From contig JAJZAB010000003.1 of NCBI GenBank assembly GCA_021799635.1, forward strand, positions 1-64,000: a DNA stretch of 64,000 nucleotides. The letters run 5' to 3'. Below are positions 58,630 to 64,000 of the stretch, in pieces; the stretch's first letter is position 1; the number at the start of each line of letters is the position of its first letter. Origin of the DNA: Microcaldota archaeon. Its GTDB lineage: Archaea; Micrarchaeota; Micrarchaeia; Micrarchaeales; Micrarchaeaceae. Both the position numbers and the translations under genes were made by a program. The notes beneath the pieces were generated by a model. That model did not search any database, was not told where the DNA came from, and worked only from the letters and a program-made list of their open reading frames with translations.

Positions 58630-59745
58630 TCAATCAATCCCAATGGTGATTTTTTTACCCTTAAGGTCCAGCTCCTTTATGACGATGTCGGGGAACATTT
58701 CTTGCAGCTCCTCCTTTGTCGCCCTCCTCCTCCTTTTCAGTTCATCTATAAGCATGTTTATCCTTCCCATGTTGTTAAGTATTGCCTCACCCGCATTTTT
58801 ATAGCTGGCTATTTTTTCATCCATGCCGCGCATGAGTTCCCTCTGCTTGGCTATGCTGGACTCCAGCTCTTCCACTTGGGTGTTGTCCGCCTCCTCTTCA
58901 ACGCGGTCTGCGTAGAAATCGTCAAGCAGCGCCTGCACGCTCCCGAGCTCAGTGCGCTTTAGACCAGAGTACTTCGAAATGCTGCAGACCGAGAAATCGG
59001 CCTTCCTCCCATCGGCAGCGTACATATAGTAGCTGCCTGCCTCCGACTCGCGCACCACGCTGTCGATGCTGAGCAGTATGCGCTCAATCTGCTCCTCCTG
59101 AATGCTGGATATTTTGTCCTTTGGGTTGATTCCTGCGCGGCGCAGCGCCTCCTCAATGTAGAGCGCGCCGATGTTTATGTTCTTCGTCAGGAAGGTTATA
59201 AGGGAAGCCTCCTTCCCGGCAGCCTGGAACCTAAGCCTTATCTCTGGATCCAGCTTCCCGTAGTCTACAGAATCATTTTTTGGAGGAACGTAGGCTGCGC
59301 CTGGCCTTATGCTCCTGTCCCTGAAAACATGCACAGAGTATGCAAGGGTTATTTTCATGCTGCTGTCGGTGATTATGAGGTTGCCCCTTCCCATCATCTC
59401 CACGATGAGGCTGGCCGCTTCCTTCCCGTTTGAAAGCCTGAACTCCAACACCCTGTCGCCGGCCATCTGCCCTGCGTTTTCTATGTGGAAACCGCGAAGC
59501 CTGCTTCTAACAGCCATGGCAAAATTTGTGGGCGCGCCTCCCCCCGTTTCTATTGAGGAGGTCCTCCACGCACCAACCTTGAGCATTATCCTGAGATTCT
59601 CCCGCTTCCCGCCCTTTGACAGCCTCATCCTGAAGCTGCCTGTGCTCTCCTCGTAGAACTTGTCTATGTAGAAACCATCGAACTCCCTGAGCTCCTTAGC
59701 AAGTATTGCAAGCTCCAGGGCCGCTATCTCCCTCATATAATTCAT
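58630..59745 (-). CDS. RqcH/NFACT-N protein without the NFACT-R domain
   Basis: The first 124 residues of the track ORF are shadow; ATG 59745 overlaps the GGGP synthase stop (ATGA). The 371-residue product has the NFACT-N domain with GDRVLEFRL, whose Asp97-Arg98 is the catalytic DR pair of RqcH, and RDRSIRPGAAYVPP. A helix-hairpin-helix (LYIEEALRRAGINP) and a coiled coil (VEELESSIAKQRELMRG) follow. It stops right after KKITIGID, where full-length archaeal NFACT proteins continue with NFACT-R for about 250 more residues. It should act in ribosome quality control. Confidence 0.82.
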   Translation of the reverse strand: MNYMREIAALELAILAKELREFDGFYIDKFYEESTGSFRMRLSKGGKRENLRIMLKVGAWRTSSIETGGGAPTNFAMAVRSRLRGFHIENAGQMAGDRVLEFRLSNGKEAASLIVEMMGRGNLIITDSSMKITLAYSVHVFRDRSIRPGAAYVPPKNDSVDYGKLDPEIRLRFQAAGKEASLITFLTKNINIGALYIEEALRRAGINPKDKISSIQEEQIERILLSIDSVVRESEAGSYYMYAADGRKADFSVCSISKYSGLKRTELGSVQALLDDFYADRVEEEADNTQVEELESSIAKQRELMRGMDEKIASYKNAGEAILNNMGRINMLIDELKRRRRATKEELQEMFPDIVIKELDLKGKKITIGID

Positions 59746-60545
59746 CGGCCCTTTTTCAACTTTTTGAGACCTTCCTCCCTGGCTATTTTTGAAAAGGAAA
59801 GCGCAGTCCTCTGCGCACCTTTGATTCCATATCCATTCTCGAAAGCCGTGCCTATCTGTATTATATCTGCGCCGCTCCTGTACGCAGACCTCAGTTCGCT
59901 GATTGTCATTATGCCGCCGCCCACTATGTATGGTACGTCGAGCACGCCCTTCACGTGCCTTATCATTTCGGGGGGTATTGGCCCCAGCCCCTGCATGCGC
60001 GGGTTCGACCCTGTGTCGGTTAGTATGAACCTGTTCCCCAGGTATTCTCCGGTTAGCGCCAGCGCTGAGGCTATCTTGGGCTTCTCCCTTGGCACCAGGT
60101 TGGCATCGCCGACCCACCCAGCCGTGCCTCCTGGTGATACCAGTATGTAGCCTACAGGCAGCGGCTCTATTCCCGCCTCCCTTATCAGCGGCGCGCCGAG
60201 CATCTGCACCTGCGCGTGCCAGTAGGAGTTCCTGGAGTTGAGCAGGGACTGGAAGTATATGGCGTCTGCGTTCTTAGTTATGGTGGCTACGTTGCCTGGG
60301 AAGAGAACCAGCGGCACGTCCACAGCCTCCCTTATCCCTTTCGCCACCCTGTCCAGCAGTGACCCCTGCGCACCTATGCTGCCTCCCAGCAGTATTATGT
60401 CTGAGCCTCCCCTGCACGCAGCGGCAGCGGTGTCGACCGCTTCCTTCTCGCTTTTGTAGTCTACAGGGTCTATTAGAGTGAATAGCATTGCACCCCTGGA
60501 TTGCAGTATCTCGTTTATATATAGTTCGACTTTTCCCATTTTCAT
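59742..60545 (-). CDS. Geranylgeranylglyceryl phosphate synthase
   Basis: The 267-residue TIM barrel contains FTLIDPVDY, DIILLGGSIG, LVLFPGNVATI, GYILVSPGGTAGWVGDA and IVGGGIMTISELRSA, all diagnostic for archaeal GGGP synthase. It forms the first ether bond of archaeal lipids from sn-glycerol-1-phosphate and geranylgeranyl diphosphate. It overlaps the NFACT gene and follows the epimerase gene with a four-base overlap. It uses the isoprenoid made by the mevalonate genes elsewhere in the window. Confidence 0.95.
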   Translation of the reverse strand: MKMGKVELYINEILQSRGAMLFTLIDPVDYKSEKEAVDTAAAACRGGSDIILLGGSIGAQGSLLDRVAKGIREAVDVPLVLFPGNVATITKNADAIYFQSLLNSRNSYWHAQVQMLGAPLIREAGIEPLPVGYILVSPGGTAGWVGDANLVPREKPKIASALALTGEYLGNRFILTDTGSNPRMQGLGPIPPEMIRHVKGVLDVPYIVGGGIMTISELRSAYRSGADIIQIGTAFENGYGIKGAQRTALSFSKIAREEGLKKLKKGR

Positions 60546-61606
60546 ACATTATTCACCTGATTGCGGCTTTCAGTAGCTTTGCTGTAATTTATGAATTCCT
60601 CTACCATCAGCATGCCGTCTATAGCTATGGACCTTACCGGCCTGAATCCCAGATCCCTCTTTATTTTTGATATGTCTACTATCCTGTCGCTTGCAAGGAA
60701 CTCGTACTCGTCGTAGCTTATGTTGACCGATTTTCTCATGAGGCGCGCTATTGTCGGGTTTACGCTGCTGTGCGGTGGAGGTACGTTGAGGACTTTTGCT
60801 ACAGAGCTGAAAAGCGATAGGACGGTGTGGGGCTCGCCGTCTGTGAGGTTGTATATGTTGTTTGCTGATATTATGGGCTTCTTCCCTGCCAGGGCCAGCG
60901 CGTTGGCTGCGTCGTCAACGTGTATCAGGGTGAGGTGGTTGGTCCCCCTGCCTATGTACCTCATCTTCTGATCCCTTATCATCCTGAACGCCTTGAAGAA
61001 GGACGGCCTTTCGTAGCCTGGGCCGTACAGCGTGCCCAACCTCATTATGGTATATGTAATATTGCTGTGGATCTCGCTGAAAAGCTGTATGACGTGCTCT
61101 GCCATGAGCTTGCTCTCCGAGTAGTTGCTGCCAGGCTTTGGCTCCGAGTCCTCTTTCAGGGGCGCGCCGCCGCGCTTGTACCCGTACACCGACACGCTGC
61201 TGGTGTATATGAAGTGAATCTGAGAATCAGGAGATTTGTTCGATTCTATGCACTTGTTCAGGAGGTTCTCAGTCCCTATTACGTTGGTCTCTATGAGCTC
61301 ATCGCGGCTGAACCTGGAGTTGTACGATGCCCCCGCAATATGGTAAACCTTGTTGATGCCTTTGCACGCTTCCAGCAGGTTTTTCTCGTCCTCCCTTCTC
61401 CTCATCGTGAGGTCTGCCGCGTACGGTATCACCCCCGGCGGAAGGTTCCTCCAGTCCCAGCTGTCATCTTTCGGGTTTGATTTGAGTATCACCCTTACCT
61501 CGTCGCCGTTGGCTATGAGCTTGTCTACAAGAAGCCTTCCCAGTCCGGTTGTTGCGCCAGTCACCAGGCTTATTCCGTTCTTTTCCTTATTCCTGAGCTT
61601 TGCCAT
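60542..61606 (-). CDS. NAD(P)-dependent epimerase/3-beta-HSD-like SDR
   Basis: The start is ATG 61606 (MAKLRNKEKNG); the track adds 12 residues. The roughly 354-residue extended SDR has LVTGATTGLGRLLVDKL, the YSESK catalytic pair and YTIMRLGTLYGPG, resembling sugar-nucleotide epimerases or 3-beta-hydroxysteroid dehydrogenase-like proteins. In this operon it could act on a polar lipid or sugar head group; the substrate is unknown. It overlaps the proline dehydrogenase gene end. Confidence 0.8.
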   Translation of the reverse strand: MAKLRNKEKNGISLVTGATTGLGRLLVDKLIANGDEVRVILKSNPKDDSWDWRNLPPGVIPYAADLTMRRREDEKNLLEACKGINKVYHIAGASYNSRFSRDELIETNVIGTENLLNKCIESNKSPDSQIHFIYTSSVSVYGYKRGGAPLKEDSEPKPGSNYSESKLMAEHVIQLFSEIHSNITYTIMRLGTLYGPGYERPSFFKAFRMIRDQKMRYIGRGTNHLTLIHVDDAANALALAGKKPIISANNIYNLTDGEPHTVLSLFSSVAKVLNVPPPHSSVNPTIARLMRKSVNISYDEYEFLASDRIVDISKIKRDLGFRPVRSIAIDGMLMVEEFINYSKATESRNQVNNV

Positions 61607-62495
61607 ATGCATCATTGCCTTCCTTGCCGTTGAGTACGGCAATTGCTATATCCCTCACGCGCCCGCTTGTCAGCCTGTATATGGCATACGGCGCCCAGTC
61701 CTTACCGTACGGGACGTATACCTCAAGATTGAGTTTGCTGTTTTTAACCACAGTGCTCACCCTGTTGCTGTAACCTAATGGAACTCCAAATATTAAATCC
61801 TTTTTGTGGCTCTTGGCGCTTGCTGCAATCTTGGCAAGCATCTTCCCGTTAGGGTCATAGACGCACACCTTCGCCCTCCTGGCGAGGAGGCTGCTTATGC
61901 TGCTGGTGTACCATCTCAGCGCGCTGCCTTGCCGCGCCTTGTCTTCATGCACAGGCGCAGCGTCTGAATATGACCTTGATGTTATCCTCACCATGTCGTC
62001 AGGCCTGAGCTTGCCAAGGACGTTTCCGCCAAAGCTCATGTACGATAGGGGTATCTCAACGCCCACCTTGTCGTACGAATCCCTGGCTTCCCTGTAGGCC
62101 TTGAGGAGGTCGTAGTTGTCCACACCTGGCCCACCCTCCAGCCATATCTGCGTCCCTGCAGCCCTTGCCGTCTCTACTATGTCCTCCATGCACTTCTGTG
62201 AGACGCCGTTGTTCAGCGCAAATCCTATCTGGCCCAGCCTTACCGAGACCCCGGAATTGAGGCTTAACCTAGATATCTGCCTTATAACCTGCACGTATGC
62301 GTTGGAGTTGTACCTAGCCTTAAGCTGGTCGCTGACGTGCTCGTTGAGGAAGGTCACTGTTGTGGGGAATCCCTTTCCGTTGAGGTTCCTTACAGTGTTC
62401 AACGCCGAGTTTATTGTGGAGCCTGCTATGTGCCTCTTCACAATCCTAAATACAATGTTTTTTATGAGCTTGTGCTCCTCTGCCAATGAAATCAC
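61587..62495 (-). CDS. Proline dehydrogenase-like flavoprotein
   Basis: The 302-residue TIM barrel matches the PRODH family: TVTFLNEHVS, LNSGVSVRLGQIGF, GTQIWLEGGPGVDNYDLL, KVGVEIPLSYM and VPYGKDWAPYAIYRLTS (the family usually has Y-x2-R-R near the end). Such enzymes oxidise proline to pyrroline-5-carboxylate with FAD. It is the first gene of the SDR-GGGPS-NFACT-rnz series, with a TATA element about 200 bases upstream. Confidence 0.8.
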   Translation of the reverse strand: MISLAEEHKLIKNIVFRIVKRHIAGSTINSALNTVRNLNGKGFPTTVTFLNEHVSDQLKARYNSNAYVQVIRQISRLSLNSGVSVRLGQIGFALNNGVSQKCMEDIVETARAAGTQIWLEGGPGVDNYDLLKAYREARDSYDKVGVEIPLSYMSFGGNVLGKLRPDDMVRITSRSYSDAAPVHEDKARQGSALRWYTSSISSLLARRAKVCVYDPNGKMLAKIAASAKSHKKDLIFGVPLGYSNRVSTVVKNSKLNLEVYVPYGKDWAPYAIYRLTSGRVRDIAIAVLNGKEGNDAYGKAQE

Positions 62496-62668
62496 TAGCC
62501 TATCTTATTTGATGTGCGCCCCGGGAAATGTGTTGCTTTGCCATTCCGGAAAGCAGCCAGGCGTCCGGTGAACCCATCACAGATGCCTTATTTATGTAAT
62601 CTGCCCGTGTGTCGATCGGTTTGCTGCCGAAGGCGGTGCCGCAAATGCTGAAGCTGCGCACTGCAATA

Positions 62669-62682
62669 AATTCCATGGAATT
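62669..62682 (-). promoter_or_regulatory. 14-bp perfect palindrome near a minus-strand promoter
   Basis: AATTCCATGGAATT lies about 25 bases downstream of GGTATATAAG (minus-strand TATA, about 62699-62708), i.e. close to the expected transcription start of the proline dehydrogenase operon. It is a candidate operator. Confidence 0.3.
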
Positions 62683-62730
62683 ACATCATAGTTCATACTT
62701 ATATACCTTCTTGCAGTTGGCCATATTTAC

Positions 62731-62820
62731 TACCACATCCCTATTCATAGGCCCTCCTTGAACGCACGGGCTTGTTGACGCTATTGCGACATACTCCTAC
62801 CAGTAAACGGCGTGGGCTTC
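62731..62820 (-). repeat. IS605/TnpB right-end-like element, copy 2
   Basis: The minus strand reads GGAAGCCCACGCCGTTTACT then GGTAGGAGTATGTCGC, followed by GCGTTCAAGGAGGGCCTATG. The first part matches copy 1 at 45121-45207, and the second resembles the omega-RNA region of IS605-type elements. Upstream on the same strand lies a CAGTTC/GAACTG hairpin (about 62872-62888). No transposase ORF is present. The remaining DNA of 62496-63086 shows nothing else recognisable. Confidence 0.4.
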
Positions 62821-63086
62821 CTTTGCGTCATGCAATCACTGCATACAGCAAAGGATGTGTTTTATCGGTTCTCAGTTCCTCGAGAACTGCCTCCTTTTGA
62901 GGTCTTACCGAGAACAACATGGATGTGATTTATTTTGTCGTCTCGCAATCGTCCTTGATGAAGACGAATGCCGCCATGTAATTCTCCTTAATCTTAGCCT
63001 AAGAAGCCTGTAGTATAATGAGCCATCTTTCCGAAATAAACCGAAAGGCCGCCGATAGCCGCTGGAGAAAAGAGCGAATAGGATTT

Positions 63087-64000
63087 TCAGGTGGCTGCAG
63101 CTGCCTGGCTTTCTGGCTCGGTGCGCTGCGCTTCTGATCTAATTCCTAGCGGCAGCCCCTCTGCCTTCTGCTCCGGCTTGTTGCCGCCTAGCTTCTCCTC
63201 CTCCAGCCCTACGCTGAGCAGGGGAGGCATCTCGCTTTTTTGCTGGTTCTTTAGCTTGCCTTTGAGGAATGAGTTCCAGAAGTTATCCTCGATTTCGCTC
63301 CATATTTTCTTTTGCCTAACACCCTTAGGCAGGAAGTAGTAGTAGTCTTGGCTCTCTGGATGGACCGTAAGCATCCTCCAGTGCTCGTCCCCTATGCCAA
63401 TCTCGTTAAGGCTGTCCTTGCCAAGGTGCAGGGCAAATGCCTTCACTGCCTTCCTGTTCACAATGGTGAGGTCTGATATGGTCTCTACCATGTCTATCTC
63501 CTTGTCCGAAGGCGCACCGTTGACATAAAGCCCCTTGTTTTTACCCGCCCATTTTTTCAGCATAACCTTGCTAACCTGTATTCCTTCGCCTATGCTCAAC
63601 GTGCCCTTTGCCAGGTGTTCCTTAGTGCCGTCCTCCAGTTCGTCGTAAGCCTCCTGGACCCAGGTCTTCTCTCCACCATTCTCGGTGCCGCCCATAAGGC
63701 TGAAGTATAGGTTTATCCTGGTAACCCACTGCGCAGACGCCTTTTTGCCGCGGTTGTGCAGTTCATATACTCTAGTGCTCCTTGTAGTTACATCGGGCAC
63801 ATCCTCGTGGCCTTTTTCCAAAGTGTAGCTGCGCGCAAGCTCCACAACATCTGCTACAGACGCGCTGCTTGCCATCTTTTCTTTTATGTAGGTGCTAAAC
63901 CTCCACACCTCCCTGGTCCTGTTCGACCTTTCAGCGTCTGCCTCCAGAGCTGCGAACGCACCACTCTTCTGCATCCTCTCCATTGTGTCTATTATGTCCT
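63087..64000 (-). CDS. Orphan protein, N-terminus probably beyond the window
   Basis: The frame is open to the last bases of the window (codons reading DIIDTMERMQKSGAF), so the start may lie outside. At least 298 residues are present. The protein is charged and helical (WVTRINLYFSLMGGTEN, SEIEDNFWNSFLKGKL) with a Glu/Gln/Ala-rich disordered C-terminus. No family, membrane segment or catalytic motif was recognised. Confidence 0.5.
   Translation of the reverse strand, partial: DIIDTMERMQKSGAFAALEADAERSNRTREVWRFSTYIKEKMASSASVADVVELARSYTLEKGHEDVPDVTTRSTRVYELHNRGKKASAQWVTRINLYFSLMGGTENGGEKTWVQEAYDELEDGTKEHLAKGTLSIGEGIQVSKVMLKKWAGKNKGLYVNGAPSDKEIDMVETISDLTIVNRKAVKAFALHLGKDSLNEIGIGDEHWRMLTVHPESQDYYYFLPKGVRQKKIWSEIEDNFWNSFLKGKLKNQQKSEMPPLLSVGLEEEKLGGNKPEQKAEGLPLGIRSEAQRTEPESQAAAAT

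Noticed and set aside
58630-60117. Track ORF of 495 residues as the NFACT protein
   Set aside because: The first 124 residues are an off-frame shadow of GGGP synthase; the true start overlaps the GGGP synthase stop at 59745.

Overview
This window is archaeal chromosome. It encodes geranylgeranylglyceryl phosphate synthase, a full mevalonate-to-isopentenyl-diphosphate set (mevalonate kinase, phosphomevalonate kinase, diphosphomevalonate decarboxylase), an RqcH/NFACT-type protein and a tricorn-factor-like M1 aminopeptidase. TATA-type promoters sit about 25 bases before many starts, and leaderless or GTG/TTG starts are frequent. Gene density, small orphan proteins and the mix of acidophile- and DPANN-like genes suggest a Micrarchaeota/ARMAN-like genome. 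That placement is inference; no rRNA is present.

Layout. 0-8.3 kb is an AT-rich surface-polysaccharide cluster: three glycosyltransferases, one interrupted by a single amber codon; two sugar or lipid methyltransferases; and the four dTDP-rhamnose genes, with rmlC divergent from rmlDBA. 8.3-9.06 kb is a stretch of gene fragments. 9-19.2 kb is mostly housekeeping: Nudix hydrolase, epimerase, amidohydrolase deaminase, an SSS transporter with its DUF3311 partner, a PD-(D/E)XK nuclease, and the mevalonate genes.

19.5-38.5 kb is an accessory island. It holds VapBC, an orphan HExxH protein between 21-bp direct repeats, small winged-helix genes, and a compact AT-rich operon that looks like a defence system (winged helix, subtilase, GHKL ATPase-zincin, MazG-like pyrophosphatase, nuclease-helicase). 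It also has a VirB4/HerA-like membrane ATPase with a DUF3800 gene, a TumE-like toxin-antitoxin pair, an AbiE pair, and two Cas4-like nucleases, one of them broken. Repeats and operator-like inverted repeats are common here.

38.5-64 kb returns to core genes. These include an APC permease with a ureohydrolase, two tandem nucleotidyltransferase-like paralogues, an EF-Tu-domain protein, a ceramide-glucosyltransferase-like GT2, M1 aminopeptidase, agmatinase, an S/T-rich membrane-anchored protein, a kinase-like protein and a cation/proton antiporter. A tRNA-Val(GAC) touches the RNase Z gene, followed upstream by NFACT, GGGP synthase, an epimerase and proline dehydrogenase.

The most notable observations are the protease/GHKL/helicase operon, whose GHKL gene has four separate lesions, and three other ORFs each cut by exactly one in-frame stop. 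Others are the direct repeats around the HExxH gene, a dispersed repeat encoding a conserved peptide, an RqcH-like protein lacking its NFACT-R domain, and a nucleotidyltransferase paralogue with DxD changed to ExE. All assignments come from reading the sequence; no database search was run.
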